In this document: in pieces, positions 9,120 to 18,886 of the stretch | Layout: each line of letters opens with the position of its first letter | How positions within the stretch are numbered: position 1 is the first letter of the stretch | DNA from: Flavobacterium sp. KMS | GTDB lineage: Bacteria; Bacteroidota; Bacteroidia; Flavobacteriales; Flavobacteriaceae | Length of the DNA stretch: 64,000 nt | Direction of reading: 5' to 3' | Assembly: GCF_000813005.1 (NCBI RefSeq) | Contig: NZ_JSYP01000004.1 | Location: 62,001 to 126,000 of the forward strand | Translations under genes and position numbers: made by a program | Notes under the pieces: model-generated | Database searches by the model: none | The model's input: only the letters and a program-made list of their open reading frames with translations | What the model was told of the DNA's origin: nothing

Positions 9120-10295
9120 TTAGTCTTTACGCCATTTTTTTGTTTCGTCAAAAATGTGCTCCAAAATTGCAGCTTCAGTTTCATCAAAATCAATATTTCT
9201 TCGTCCCATAACTAATTTTGCAGTTTCAAAAGCTTTCTTAGTTACATAGGTAGTAAAACCTGCTGCTCCACCCCAAGAAAAACTTGGTACAAAGTTGCGA
9301 GGAAAACCCGAACCAAAAATATTAGCACTTACTCCCACTACAGTTCCTGTATTAAACATGGTGTTGATTCCGCATTTACTATGATCTCCCATCATTAAAC
9401 CACAAAACTGAAGTCCGGTTTTAGCAAATCCTTCGGTTTCATAACTCCATAACTTTACTTCTTCGTAATTATTTTTTAGATTCGAATTATTAGTATCTGC
9501 ACCAATATTACACCATTCGCCTAAAACTGAATCGCCTAAAAATCCGTCATGCCCTTTGTTTGAGTTTGCAAAAAGAACCGAATTCTTAACCTCACCACCT
9601 ATTCTAGATCCTACACCTACTGTTGTAGCTCCATAAACTTTGGCATTCATTTTTACTTGTGCATTTTCGCATAAAGCAAAAGGCCCACGAATTACAGAAC
9701 CTTCCATAATCTCGGCATTCTTACCTATATATATAGGTCCTGTAGAAGCATTTAAAGTAACAAACTCTAATTTTGCTCCTTCTTCTATAAATATATCGTC
9801 GGGATTAATCGTATTTACGCTTTTTGGTATTGGCTGTGATTTTCTGTCTTCGGTCAAAAAGTCAAAATCTTCACGAATTGCTGCAGCATTTTTAGAAAAA
9901 ATATCCCAAGTATTCTCTACTGTTATACAATCACCTGTATACTGTATGATTTCATAAGAGTCAAAATCGACTTCTTCCTGATTTTCATTTGTATAAAAAG
10001 CAATAACTTCTTCTCCTTTAAAGATAGCTTGGTTCGTTTTTAAATCCGAAACAAGTTCTGCTAAATCATTATTAGGCAAAAATGAAGCATTGATCATTAC
10101 GTTTTCTTCCAACTCGACCATTGGATATTTTTCCGATAAATATTCTTCGGTTATTGTAGTTGTAGTTGAGCCTAAATGCATTTCCCATTTTTGACGTATG
10201 GTCATAATTCCGATTAAGATATCGGCAACAGGTCGGGTAAATGTAAAAGGCAATAAGGCATTCCGGACGGGCCCGTCAAATAGAATGTAATTCAT
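9120..10295 (-). CDS. Alternative GlmU-like sugar nucleotidyltransferase/acetyltransferase
   Basis: This 391-residue protein begins MNYILFDGPVRNALLPFTFTRP, the start of the Bacteroidota GlmU-like family (alternative GlmU type). An N-terminal nucleotidyltransferase-like half is followed from about residue 180 by left-handed beta-helix hexapeptide repeats (IYIGKNAEIMEGSVIRGPFA and onward). Family members are proposed to make UDP-GlcNAc from glucosamine-1-phosphate for peptidoglycan and lipopolysaccharide. The canonical LAAGxGTRM loop of E. coli GlmU is not present. A full promoter lies upstream. Assignment to the family is firm, but the exact reaction rests on the family. Confidence 0.85.
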   Translation of the reverse strand: MNYILFDGPVRNALLPFTFTRPVADILIGIMTIRQKWEMHLGSTTTTITEEYLSEKYPMVELEENVMINASFLPNNDLAELVSDLKTNQAIFKGEEVIAFYTNENQEEVDFDSYEIIQYTGDCITVENTWDIFSKNAAAIREDFDFLTEDRKSQPIPKSVNTINPDDIFIEEGAKLEFVTLNASTGPIYIGKNAEIMEGSVIRGPFALCENAQVKMNAKVYGATTVGVGSRIGGEVKNSVLFANSNKGHDGFLGDSVLGEWCNIGADTNNSNLKNNYEEVKLWSYETEGFAKTGLQFCGLMMGDHSKCGINTMFNTGTVVGVSANIFGSGFPRNFVPSFSWGGAAGFTTYVTKKAFETAKLVMGRRNIDFDETEAAILEHIFDETKKWRKD

Positions 10296-10346
10296 AAATT
10301 AATTTAATTTGGCAATATATTAAAATCCTGATTTGGTTATCGAGAC

Positions 10347-10375
10347 CAAAGTTACAAATATTTTATTTCTTACAA
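10347..10375 (-). promoter_or_regulatory. Promoter of the GlmU-like gene
   Basis: On the minus strand TTG (plus 10373-10375), an 18-nt spacer and TAACTTTG (plus 10347-10354) match the Bacteroidota consensus TTG-N17-23-TAnnTTTG. It lies 52 nt before the start codon. Confidence 0.7.
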
Positions 10376-10424
10376 TTATAACGATAAGACTTCTTAGTCA
10401 AGCATTAAGGTAAAATAATCATAC

Positions 10425-10453
10425 AAAAAAAGCCTTCCAAAAAGGAAGGCTTT
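10425..10453 (-). terminator. Intrinsic terminator of rpmE
   Basis: The stem AAAGCCTTCC/GGAAGGCTTT with a 5-nt loop is followed on the minus strand by a T-run, 25 nt after the L31 stop codon. Confidence 0.85.
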
Positions 10454-10477
10454 GATTTATTTAAAAACAAACTAAAA

Positions 10478-10729
10478 TTATTTAGCGTGTTTAGCGTATT
10501 TAGTTTTGAATTTGTCAATACGTCCTGCAGTATCGATAAGTTTAGATTTACCTGTGTAAAAAGGGTGAGATGTTCTAGAGATCTCCATTTTTACAACTGG
10601 ATATTCAACTCCATCAACTGTTATTGTTTCTTTTGTATCTGCAGTAGATTTAGTGATAAACACATCTTCATTTGACATGTCTTTGAATGCAACTAATCTG
10701 TAATTTTCTGGGTGAATTCCTTTTTTCAT
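10478..10729 (-). CDS. rpmE: 50S ribosomal protein L31, type B
   Basis: This 83-residue protein reads [20 protein letters not shown], followed by FITKSTADT and [20 protein letters not shown], which is the L31 family signature. It lacks the CxxC zinc pairs of type A L31, so it is the zinc-independent type B form. It is transcribed alone from a consensus promoter and ends at an intrinsic terminator, so it is monocistronic. Confidence 0.95.
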   Translation of the reverse strand: MKKGIHPENYRLVAFKDMSNEDVFITKSTADTKETITVDGVEYPVVKMEISRTSHPFYTGKSKLIDTAGRIDKFKTKYAKHAK

Positions 10730-10844
10730 CTTTACTTTTTATTTATTGTTTGGAGTGTTTTAATTTTGAAGCTTCTTCGTGGTTAGAAAAAGGTGTAAAT
10801 GCAACTACTCTTTTTGTTTTAAAACGTTTAATTATTTCAGTTTG

Positions 10845-10873
10845 CAAATTTACATTTATTTTTTAATAAACAA
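10845..10873 (-). promoter_or_regulatory. Promoter of rpmE
   Basis: The minus strand carries TTG (plus 10871-10873), 18 nt, then TAAATTTG (plus 10845-10852). This matches TTG-N17-23-TAnnTTTG and implies a 5' leader of about 110 nt before the L31 start, long enough for autoregulation, though no structure is recognised in it. Confidence 0.7.
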
Positions 10874-10941
10874 ACCTTTACTCTCTTTTTTTTATATAAA
10901 ATCGAAAAGCATTTTTTATCCACGAATATATTGGGAATTGC

Positions 10942-10949
10942 TATATTTG
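10942..10949 (+). promoter_or_regulatory. Candidate -7 element for the DUF4199 gene
   Basis: TATATTTG matches TAnnTTTG 27 nt before the ATG at 10976. No well-spaced TTG is present. Confidence 0.4.
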
Positions 10950-10975
10950 TGGATTAATTTTAAAACATATAAATT

Positions 10976-11509
10976 ATGATTAATGAAGTTATAAAAAAGA
11001 ACGGAATTACTTACGGTGTAATAATTGGAATTGTTTTAGCACTAATTACTGCAATAATGTATTCAATAGACCTTAAACTATTTGTTTCGGGATGGATTGG
11101 AGGATTAACATTTGTTATTTTTCTAGCGATAACTATTGCATTATTAGTAAAAACTAAAAAGGATTTAAATAATATTTTTTCTTTTAAAGACGCTTTCACG
11201 ACTTATTTTATTGCTGTACTTATAGGTATCTTAATTTCTACTTTTTTCAACATCATCTTATTTAACTTCATTGATCCTAGCGCGAAAGAAACTTTGGGCG
11301 AATTAATTAGAAAATATATGGCCGAAACATTGCAAAAATTCGGAACTCCGGCATCGGTAATAAATGAAACTCTGGCAAAAATGAAAGAAAGCAATCCTTA
11401 TGCTACTGGAGAACTATTAAAGGCTCTAGTATTTAGTATTGTTGGCTACTCTATATTAGGATTAATTTTGGCTGCCTTTTTTAAAAGCAAAACTACATAT
11501 CAAGAATAA
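10976..11509 (+). CDS. DUF4199 family membrane protein
   Basis: This 177-residue protein has four hydrophobic helices (about 13-31, 40-59, 78-98 and 150-169), the layout of DUF4199, a family of small Bacteroidota inner-membrane proteins of unknown role. A conserved-looking FSFKDAFTTYF stretch precedes the third helix. It is 5 nt upstream of a GT2 glycosyltransferase gene. This pairing is common in Flavobacteria and suggests a shared operon, perhaps in envelope glycan or lipid-linked sugar metabolism. That role is inferred from context. Confidence 0.85.
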   Translation: MINEVIKKNGITYGVIIGIVLALITAIMYSIDLKLFVSGWIGGLTFVIFLAITIALLVKTKKDLNNIFSFKDAFTTYFIAVLIGILISTFFNIILFNFIDPSAKETLGELIRKYMAETLQKFGTPASVINETLAKMKESNPYATGELLKALVFSIVGYSILGLILAAFFKSKTTYQE

Positions 11510-11514
11510 AATAA

Positions 11515-12462
11515 ATGAATTTATCTATACTTATACCGCTTCTTAACGAAGAGGAATCACTTAAAGAGCTATACAGCTGGATTATTAAAGTGATGCAATC
11601 TAACAATTACTCATATGAAATCATTTTTGTAGATGATGGAAGTACAGATAATTCTTGGAATATTATTGAAGGTTTTTCTAATGAAAATCCGAATGTAAAA
11701 GGTATTCGGTTTATGAAGAACTTTGGTAAATCACAGGCTTTACACGCTGGTTTTGCCAAGGCTAATGGTGATGTTATCATTACTATGGATGCCGATTTAC
11801 AAGATAGTCCAGATGAGATTCCTGGATTATACGAAATGATTACCAAAGAGAAATTTGATTTGGTTTCTGGTTGGAAAAAGAAACGTTATGACTCTGTTGT
11901 AGCAAAAAATTTACCGTCTAAATTATTTAATTGGGCTGCCAGAAAAACTTCGGGTGTTGAATTAAATGATTTTAATTGCGGATTAAAAGCGTATAAAAAC
12001 ACTGTTGTTAAGAACATTGAAGTTTCGGGCGAGATGCACCGATATATTCCTGTTTTGGCAAAAAATGCTGGTTTTAATAAAATTGGTGAAAAAGTAGTTA
12101 TTCATCAGGCTCGTAAATACGGCGAAACCAAATTTGGGATGGAACGTTTTGTTAATGGCTTCCTGGATTTGATTACAATTTGGTTTTTATCAAGATTCGG
12201 AAAAAGACCTATGCACTTATTTGGTTTATTAGGTTCTATTATGTTTATAATTGGTTTCTTACTGGCTTTATACTTAGGAATCGACAAATTATTTATTCAT
12301 AAAACTAGTAGATTAATTACTGAAAGACCTCATTTTTATTTATCAATAACATCAATGATAATAGGAACTCAGTTATTTTTAGCAGGATTTTTGGGAGAGA
12401 TTATTTTACGAACTAAAAACAATGAAGCGCGTTATAAAATAGCAAATCAGGTTAATTTTTAG
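11515..12462 (+). CDS. GT2 glycosyltransferase (DPM1/GtrB-like)
   Basis: This 315-residue protein starts with a GT-A fold: LSILIPLLNEEESL, FVDDGSTDNSW, then the metal-binding DADLQDSPDEIP. Two C-terminal membrane helices follow (about 230-255 and 268-292). This is the layout of bactoprenol/dolichol-phosphate glycosyltransferases (GtrB, DPM1), which move a sugar from a nucleotide donor to a lipid phosphate on the cytoplasmic membrane face. It is co-transcribed with the DUF4199 gene 5 nt upstream. The sugar is not predictable. Confidence 0.9.
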   Translation: MNLSILIPLLNEEESLKELYSWIIKVMQSNNYSYEIIFVDDGSTDNSWNIIEGFSNENPNVKGIRFMKNFGKSQALHAGFAKANGDVIITMDADLQDSPDEIPGLYEMITKEKFDLVSGWKKKRYDSVVAKNLPSKLFNWAARKTSGVELNDFNCGLKAYKNTVVKNIEVSGEMHRYIPVLAKNAGFNKIGEKVVIHQARKYGETKFGMERFVNGFLDLITIWFLSRFGKRPMHLFGLLGSIMFIIGFLLALYLGIDKLFIHKTSRLITERPHFYLSITSMIIGTQLFLAGFLGEIILRTKNNEARYKIANQVNF

Positions 12463-12470
12463 GACATACC

Positions 12471-12539
12471 TAGCCCTGATGGCAGCGGCATCCTTTATGT
12501 TTTTTCTTTAAAAACATAAAGATATAGCGAACAGCAGGA
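12471..12539 (+). ncRNA. Structured intergenic repeat/RNA element, copy 1
   Basis: The element runs from TAGCCCTGATGG to AGCGAACAGCAGGA, with a central perfect 12-bp hairpin (CTTTATGTTTTT, loop TCTTT, AAAAACATAAAG). The same outer blocks occur at 42005-42078 around a different hairpin sequence that still pairs, which argues for a selected structure. It sits just downstream of a gene on the same strand. Similar elements are widespread in Flavobacterium genomes as I recall them. It may correspond to the Flavo-1 RNA motif, but I could not check that. Confidence 0.6.
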
Positions 12540-12616
12540 GATTGCTTCGAGAAATCGAAATATTAACTCCTGAAATCACATTAATTTTTTTGACTTACAA
12601 TTTAAATAATATACAA

Positions 12617-14344
12617 ATGAATATAGCACCTAACATTTTAACTGCTGTAAACGAATGGCTGACGCCAGCATTTGACAATGAAACACAATCGGCGATTAAA
12701 GAGATGATGACAACATCGCCAAAAGACCTTGAAGAAAGTTTTTATAAAAATTTAGAATTCGGAACTGGAGGAATGCGTGGCGTTATGGGTGTGGGAAGCA
12801 ACCGCATTAACAAATATACGCTTGGAAAAAATACGCAAGGTCTTTCGGATTACATGCACAAAGTTTTCCCGAACCAAACTCTAAAAGTGGCAATTGCTTA
12901 CGATTGTCGTCACAACAGTAATACACTTGCAAAAGTTGTTGCTGATGTTTTCTCGGCAAATGGAATTCATGTGTATTTATTTTCGGATATGCGTCCGACT
13001 CCTGAATTGTCTTTTGCTCTTAAGCATTTAGGTTGCCAATGTGGTATTGTACTTACTGCATCGCACAACCCACCAGAATATAATGGTTACAAAGTATACT
13101 GGGAAGATGGCGGACAAATTGTTCCTCCGCAAGATGCAGAAATCATTGCTACGATTGAAAGCTTAGAATATGATAAAATTAAATTTCACCCTAACGAGAA
13201 ATTAATTGAATATATAGATACTGAGATTGATAATGCTTTTATCAATTCATCTATCGAAAATGCAAGTTTTAATACTCCAGCTAAAGCTAAAGAGGATTTA
13301 CAAATCGTATTTACTTCTTTACACGGAACTTCGATAAAATCGATCCCTCCTACTTTATCACAAGCAGGTTATACTAATGTGCATATTGTACCAGAGCAAG
13401 CTGTCCCTAATGGTGATTTCCCAACTGTAAAATCTCCAAATCCTGAGGAACCTGAGGCTTTAACAATGGCTCTTGCTCTAGCAGTTAAAACAAACTCAGA
13501 CATTGTTGTTGGTACTGATCCTGACTGTGACCGTCTTGGAGTTGCTGTTCGTAACAACGAAGGAAAAATGATTTTGCTAAATGGTAACCAAACCATGATT
13601 TTAATGACTTCTTTCTTATTGAAAGAATGGAAAAAAGCGGGTAAAATTAACGGAAAACAATTTATAGGTTCTACTATTGTTTCGACTCCTATGATGATGG
13701 AACTTGCGACAAGTTATGATGTAGAATGCAAAATAGGCTTGACAGGTTTTAAATGGATTGCCAAAATGATTAAAGATTTTCCTGAGCTTGAATTTATTGG
13801 TGGTGGAGAAGAAAGTTTTGGTTTTATGGTTGGTGATGCTGTTCGCGATAAAGATGCCGTTGCTGCAACTTTATTAATTTGCGAAATGGCAGCTCAGGCA
13901 AAAGCTAGTGGAAGCTCTGTTTATAAAGAACTTTTAAAACTTTATGTTGAGCACGGATTTTATAAAGAACACTTAGTTGCATTGACCAAAAAAGGAATAG
14001 AGGGATTACAAGAAATTAATCAGATGATGATTAATTTACGTGAGAATCCTGTAAAAGAAATTGACGGACAACGCGTAATAATGGTAGAAGATTACCAATC
14101 ATCGACTGCGTTAAACTTATTGACAGATGAAGTTTCTGAAATGAGTATTCCGAAATCGAATGTATTAATTTATTATACTGAAGATGGCTCTAAAATTTGC
14201 GCAAGACCAAGTGGAACTGAGCCGAAAATTAAGTTCTATATTAGTGTAAATACTCAACTTGACTCAGTAGAAGATTTTGATGCAACTGAAGCTATTTTAG
14301 ATAATAAAATAAAAAATATTATTGCAGCAATGCAATTAACTTAG
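12617..14344 (+). CDS. Phospho-sugar mutase (phosphoglucomutase/phosphomannomutase type)
   Basis: The start is set at the ATG at 12617 (575 residues, [15 protein letters not shown]). The upstream extension lies over the repeat element. All four alpha-D-phosphohexomutase signatures are present: the phosphoserine loop [15 protein letters not shown], the metal loop [10 protein letters not shown], the sugar loop GGGEESFGF and the phosphate loop [12 protein letters not shown]. The enzyme converts hexose-1-phosphate and hexose-6-phosphate in the cytoplasm, feeding sugar-nucleotide synthesis or glycogen use. The length near 575 fits the Pgm2-like group. It is 7 nt upstream of the YhcG-type gene. Confidence 0.93.
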   Translation: MNIAPNILTAVNEWLTPAFDNETQSAIKEMMTTSPKDLEESFYKNLEFGTGGMRGVMGVGSNRINKYTLGKNTQGLSDYMHKVFPNQTLKVAIAYDCRHNSNTLAKVVADVFSANGIHVYLFSDMRPTPELSFALKHLGCQCGIVLTASHNPPEYNGYKVYWEDGGQIVPPQDAEIIATIESLEYDKIKFHPNEKLIEYIDTEIDNAFINSSIENASFNTPAKAKEDLQIVFTSLHGTSIKSIPPTLSQAGYTNVHIVPEQAVPNGDFPTVKSPNPEEPEALTMALALAVKTNSDIVVGTDPDCDRLGVAVRNNEGKMILLNGNQTMILMTSFLLKEWKKAGKINGKQFIGSTIVSTPMMMELATSYDVECKIGLTGFKWIAKMIKDFPELEFIGGGEESFGFMVGDAVRDKDAVAATLLICEMAAQAKASGSSVYKELLKLYVEHGFYKEHLVALTKKGIEGLQEINQMMINLRENPVKEIDGQRVIMVEDYQSSTALNLLTDEVSEMSIPKSNVLIYYTEDGSKICARPSGTEPKIKFYISVNTQLDSVEDFDATEAILDNKIKNIIAAMQLT

Positions 14345-14351
14345 TTTAAGG

Positions 14352-15386
14352 ATGAATGTGCTTGCAACAAATGATGCTCCGCAACTATTAAATTCGATTA
14401 TCGATTTAATAGACAAGACACGTCATGTTGTTGCCAAAACCGTTAATCAGGAACTTACCTTATTGTATTGGAATATTGGAAAAAGTATAAATGATGAAAT
14501 TCTAAACAACGACAGAGCCGATTACGGGAAAAAACTTATTCTGAATTTAAGTACAGACCTTTCCAATAGATACGGAAGTGGGTTTAACAAAAGAAACCTT
14601 CATAGTTTCATAAAGCTTAACACTGTATTACAGGATATTACAACTGTGCACACAGTGTGTGCACAATTGAGTTGGTCACATATTAGAACTCTAATTTACA
14701 TTGAAAACACTATAAAACGAGAATTCTACATTCAGATGGCTATTCATGAAAGATGGAGTGTAAGAACTTTACAAGAACGAATAGACAGTATGCTTTTTGA
14801 ACGAACAGCTATCAGTAAAAAACCAGAACAAACCATTATCAATGAACTTGAGCAATTAAAAACGGATAAAAAAATAAGTCCTGATTTAACTTTTCGAGAT
14901 CCTTACTTTTTGGATTTTCTAGGATTACATGATAGTTACTCTGAGAAAGATTTAGAGAGTTCTATTTTGGCGCAGCTTCAATATTTTATTACCGAAATGG
15001 GAAGTGAATTTGCTTTTTTGGCGCGTCAGAAAAGAATAACAATTGATAATGAAGATTTCTATATCGACTTGCTTTTTTATCATAGAGGCTTACGAAGTTT
15101 AGTCGCAATAGACTTGAAACTCGGAAAGTTCAAAGCTGGTTACAAAGGTCAAATGGAGTTATATCTTCGTTGGCTAGAGAAAAACGAGCAAAAAGAAGGA
15201 GAAAACAAACCTATTGGATTAATTCTTTGTAGTGAGAAATCTCCCGAACAAATTAACTATTTGATGCTCGACAATGATGAACACATTAAAGTAGCAGAAT
15301 ATTTAACTCTATTACCTGAAAAAAAATTATTGCTAGAAAAACTGGAAAGAGCCATAGCTATAGCAGAAAATAACACCCAAAAATAA
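14352..15386 (+). CDS. YhcG/DUF1016-family PD-(D/E)xK nuclease
   Basis: In this 344-residue protein the N-terminal half (about 10-155) matches the DUF1016 N-terminal region (LYWNIGKSINDEI, SWSHIRTLIYIEN). The C-terminal half is a PD-(D/E)xK nuclease domain with EFAFLARQKRI, FYIDLLFYHRGL and AIDLKLGKF, giving the acidic and lysine active-site residues. Family members are predicted nucleases, often mobile or defence-linked, and some resemble Rpn recombination-promoting nucleases. It is squeezed between a phosphohexomutase (7 nt) and an ABC exporter (0 nt), so it is read from the same transcript as metabolic genes. Confidence 0.88.
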   Translation: MNVLATNDAPQLLNSIIDLIDKTRHVVAKTVNQELTLLYWNIGKSINDEILNNDRADYGKKLILNLSTDLSNRYGSGFNKRNLHSFIKLNTVLQDITTVHTVCAQLSWSHIRTLIYIENTIKREFYIQMAIHERWSVRTLQERIDSMLFERTAISKKPEQTIINELEQLKTDKKISPDLTFRDPYFLDFLGLHDSYSEKDLESSILAQLQYFITEMGSEFAFLARQKRITIDNEDFYIDLLFYHRGLRSLVAIDLKLGKFKAGYKGQMELYLRWLEKNEQKEGENKPIGLILCSEKSPEQINYLMLDNDEHIKVAEYLTLLPEKKLLLEKLERAIAIAENNTQK

Positions 15387-17213
15387 ATGAACAATTTCAA
15401 AAAAATATTTCCTTTTATATTTCCGTATAAAAGATATGCTTACATGAATATTTTATTCAATATTCTGTATGCATTATTCAGTACACTTTCGTTTATGGCG
15501 TTGATACCTATGATGCAAGTATTATTTGACCAAACGAAACGTAATACCACAATACCTGTTTATGAAGGCATTTGGGAACTGAAAAGTTACGCAGAAAACT
15601 ACCTAAGCTACTACATTACCCAAGCAACAGATAATTATGGTGTAGGCTATACGCTATCGGTAATGGTATCAATCATTATTTCTATATTTTTATTGAAAAA
15701 CCTATGCGATTATCTTGCTATGTTTTTTATTAATTTTTTAAGAAATGGTGTTTTAAGAGACATGCGAAATGCCATGTATAAAAAAACTCTTGAATTACCT
15801 CTATCCTTTTTCTCCGAAAAAAGAAAAGGAGATGTTATCGCTCGTATTGCAGGTGATGTAAATGAGGTACAAACTTCGTTTCTGGCAATTCTTGAACTTA
15901 TTGTAAAAGAACCTCTTACTATTGTATTTACAATTATTGCAATGCTTGCTATAAGCCCACAATTAACTCTTTTTGTTTTTATTTTCATTCCCGTTTCTGG
16001 ATATATCATATCATTGATAGGAAAACAATTAAAGAAACAATCGACTAAGGCGCAACAAGAACAAGGAACATTTTTATCTACTATCGAAGAAACTTTAGGC
16101 GGATTAAAAGTGGTAAAAGGATATAACTCTGAAAATTATTTCAATGGAGTTTTCCAAAACTCAACTCAACGTTTCTTTAAATTATCAAACAGTATTGGTA
16201 ACCGCCAGAACTTAGCTTCGCCTGCGAGTGAGTTTATGGGGATTATGGTTATCGCTATATTACTTTGGTACGGTGGACAGATGGTTTTAATAGAAAAAAC
16301 ATTAAACGGCGCTTCATTCATCGCTTATATGGGATTGGCTTATAATATCCTTACTCCTGCAAAAGCTATCTCTAAAGCTTCTTATGGTGTAAAAAGAGGT
16401 AATGCTGCTGCTGAACGTGTATTGGAAATTCTTGATCAGGAAAACCCTATTACAAGTAAGGTTGACGCTATCGAAAAAACAACTTTTGATTCGAATATAG
16501 CTATCAAAAACATCAACTTTAAATATGAAAATGAAAATGTATTAAAAGACTTTTCTCTTGATATTAAAAAAGGACAAACTGTTGCTCTTGTTGGGCAATC
16601 TGGTAGCGGAAAAAGTACTATTGCTAATCTTCTTACTCGTTTTTATGATGTAAACGAAGGTTCTATCTCAATTGATAATATCAACATTAAAGATATGTCT
16701 TTACATTCTCTTCGTGGTTTGATGGGATTAGTAACTCAAGACAGTATCTTATTTAATGATACTATAAAAGCTAATATTTCATTAGGAAAACTAGACGCTA
16801 CTGATGAAGAAATCATTGCAGCACTAAAAATTGCTAATGCTTTTGAATTTGTAAATGAATTACCTCTTGGTATTTATACTAATATTGGTGATAGCGGAAA
16901 CAAACTTTCTGGCGGACAAAAACAACGTTTATCGATTGCTCGTGCTGTCTTAAAGAATCCTCCAATTATGATTCTTGATGAGGCGACATCTGCTCTTGAT
17001 ACCGAAAGTGAAAAATTTGTACAAGTAGCTCTTGAAAACATGATGCAAAACCGTACTTCGATTGTTATTGCTCACCGTTTATCTACTATCCAAAAAGCAG
17101 ACCTAATTGTTGTTATGCAAAAAGGTGAAATTGTTGAGCAAGGCACTCACGAAAAATTAATAGCTCTAAACGGAACCTATAATAAATTGGTTACCATGCA
17201 GTCGTTTGAATAA
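15387..17213 (+). CDS. MsbA-like ABC exporter
   Basis: This 608-residue half-transporter has six membrane helices in residues 20-330 followed by a nucleotide-binding domain. The Walker A motif is VGQSGSGKST, the signature is LSGGQKQR, Walker B is IMILDEATSALD, and the switch histidine is IAHRLST. It dimerises in the inner membrane to export a lipid, peptide or drug. The family includes the lipid A flippase MsbA, which is the most likely role for a chromosomal copy near glycan genes. Its ATG directly follows the stop codon of the YhcG-type gene, so translation is probably coupled. Confidence 0.9.
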   Translation: MNNFKKIFPFIFPYKRYAYMNILFNILYALFSTLSFMALIPMMQVLFDQTKRNTTIPVYEGIWELKSYAENYLSYYITQATDNYGVGYTLSVMVSIIISIFLLKNLCDYLAMFFINFLRNGVLRDMRNAMYKKTLELPLSFFSEKRKGDVIARIAGDVNEVQTSFLAILELIVKEPLTIVFTIIAMLAISPQLTLFVFIFIPVSGYIISLIGKQLKKQSTKAQQEQGTFLSTIEETLGGLKVVKGYNSENYFNGVFQNSTQRFFKLSNSIGNRQNLASPASEFMGIMVIAILLWYGGQMVLIEKTLNGASFIAYMGLAYNILTPAKAISKASYGVKRGNAAAERVLEILDQENPITSKVDAIEKTTFDSNIAIKNINFKYENENVLKDFSLDIKKGQTVALVGQSGSGKSTIANLLTRFYDVNEGSISIDNINIKDMSLHSLRGLMGLVTQDSILFNDTIKANISLGKLDATDEEIIAALKIANAFEFVNELPLGIYTNIGDSGNKLSGGQKQRLSIARAVLKNPPIMILDEATSALDTESEKFVQVALENMMQNRTSIVIAHRLSTIQKADLIVVMQKGEIVEQGTHEKLIALNGTYNKLVTMQSFE

Positions 17214-17249
17214 TTTTTCATAAATTAGAGATACATTAAGAAAATACTT

Positions 17250-17951
17250 ATGTATCGCCACAACTCAAACATAACTCTTCCCGAAGACCCAAATACAATA
17301 GTCTGGAAATACTTGGATTTATCCAAGTTTCTAGACTTATTGATGTCTAAAAAACTATTCATGTCTCGTTCTGATAAATTCGAAGATCAGTACGAGGGCA
17401 CGTTTAGCGAACCTACTTACGAAGAGATAAAAAAACTCGCTATAGACAATCCCGAGTTTATAGATTATTACAAAACACATCGCGAAAAAGTAGCCATAAG
17501 CAGTTGGCATATCAACGAATATGAATCGTTTGCTATGTGGCAAATTTTCACTCAAAACAATGAAGGATTAGCGCTTCAATCGACCATTGGGAGATTACAA
17601 AAAGCCCTGAAACCTGAGAATAATTTTGACCAGTATATTGGTGAAGTAAATTATATTGATTACAAGAAAGAATACATTCCGTTTGATGATTTATTCTTCC
17701 CTTTTTTATTCAAAAGAAAAAGTTTTCAATATGAGCGTGAAGTGCGCATAATCACTGATTCTTCTAAAAGTGACATCAAAATCAACGACGGACTAAGAGT
17801 TGATGTTGACCTAAAATATCTTATCGAAAAAATATACATTCATCCAAAATCAGAGAACTGGTATAAAAAACTTGTGATTGATTTAGTTCATAAACTAGGT
17901 TACGATTTTGATATCGAAAAATCAGATCTTGAAAGTGATATTTTAATCTAA
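17250..17951 (+). CDS. DUF2971 family protein
   Basis: This 233-residue protein carries the DUF2971 pattern: an N-terminal WKYLDLSKFLDLL, MSRSDKFEDQYEGTF, then AISSWHINEYESFAMWQIF and a C-terminal KRKSFQYEREVRII. The family is widespread in bacteria and phages and has no established activity. No membrane segment or signal peptide is seen. It follows the ABC exporter by 36 nt and ends at a strong bidirectional terminator, so it closes this plus-strand run. Confidence 0.85.
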   Translation: MYRHNSNITLPEDPNTIVWKYLDLSKFLDLLMSKKLFMSRSDKFEDQYEGTFSEPTYEEIKKLAIDNPEFIDYYKTHREKVAISSWHINEYESFAMWQIFTQNNEGLALQSTIGRLQKALKPENNFDQYIGEVNYIDYKKEYIPFDDLFFPFLFKRKSFQYEREVRIITDSSKSDIKINDGLRVDVDLKYLIEKIYIHPKSENWYKKLVIDLVHKLGYDFDIEKSDLESDILI

Positions 17952-17993
17952 TTTTTTTCCACAGATTTAAAATGATTCTTACTCTAATCTGAA

Positions 17994-18039
17994 ACAGAAA
18001 AGCCATTAAAATTTAAATTTTAATGGCTTTTCTGTTTTT
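17994..18039. terminator. Bidirectional intrinsic terminator
   Basis: A perfect 42-nt palindrome (half-site ACAGAAAAGCCATTAAAATTT at 17994-18014) is followed by a T-run on the plus strand. It separates the convergent DUF2971 and lipoprotein genes. Confidence 0.9.
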
Positions 18040-18062
18040 ACAAAACTTTTAAGTCTAAACGC

Positions 18063-18785
18063 TTAAATAGGCTTATAGCTGATTACTTTCCAATCTTTGG
18101 CCGCTAGATTAATGTAGTTATAATGTAAAACGTCATTTTTATCAAACTGACCATTTTTGTTGGTGTCTTCGATTGTTCTAAAATACAAGCGATTTTTAGA
18201 CTCTATAACATTCCAATCTATCAGTTCCTGGAAATCATCAGAAACCTTAGTAAATCTTTCTCCACTGATATCACTTAAATACAATGCTTTTATATCACTT
18301 GTATCTAATTTTCCATCTTTATTAGTATCCATATCTACCATGGTATACACCATAACATGATTGTGCGTTTTATCGGCAATTGCTTTTAAGTAAGTAGCCG
18401 TCTGAATTAATACCGCTTTATCTGTTAATGGTCTTATAGAATCTGAATCTATTTTCTGAAATTTTAAATTTTGCAAATATCCCGTAATTTCATATTCTCC
18501 AATATTCGAAATTGTAAAACTTATATCATTCACACTCGATGAACCATAACGCGCTTTAGTTCCTCTTTCATATACTCTTACGTCTCCAACTGGGTGAATC
18601 AAATAATTTGTTCCTTCCATCTGGATTGGCAAATCGGCAATTGCAACTTGAGTAGAATCTACCTTGGCAATTACTTTTGAACCTGTAGACGCATCGTAAG
18701 TAACCTTTGGTTTCTCGACTTCATTCTTGCAACTCACTAAAAGTAAAACAGAAAGACTTATGATGGATATATGTAATTTTCTCAT
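18063..18785 (-). CDS. Lipoprotein with two EF-hand/dockerin-like calcium loops
   Basis: This 240-residue protein has a lipoprotein signal (SLSVLLLVSC, Cys19), so it is membrane-anchored. Two calcium-loop motifs are visible in the C-terminal half: DTNKDGKLDTSD and DTNKNGQFDKND. Their DxNxDGxxDxxD spacing matches EF-hand-like loops also found in dockerins. The remainder is beta-rich and unrecognised. The gene stands alone, convergent with DUF2971 and downstream of the TonB receptor on the same strand (101 nt). A surface or periplasmic calcium-binding role is inferred. Confidence 0.85.
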   Translation of the reverse strand: MRKLHISIISLSVLLLVSCKNEVEKPKVTYDASTGSKVIAKVDSTQVAIADLPIQMEGTNYLIHPVGDVRVYERGTKARYGSSSVNDISFTISNIGEYEITGYLQNLKFQKIDSDSIRPLTDKAVLIQTATYLKAIADKTHNHVMVYTMVDMDTNKDGKLDTSDIKALYLSDISGERFTKVSDDFQELIDWNVIESKNRLYFRTIEDTNKNGQFDKNDVLHYNYINLAAKDWKVISYKPI

Positions 18786-18886
18786 GTTGTTTTATTAAAA
18801 AATAATTTCAAATGTAATCAATTTTAAAAATGGTTAGCCTATTTACAGTCAATTTATGCGTTCTAAACTAGCTTTTCCATTGGTTT

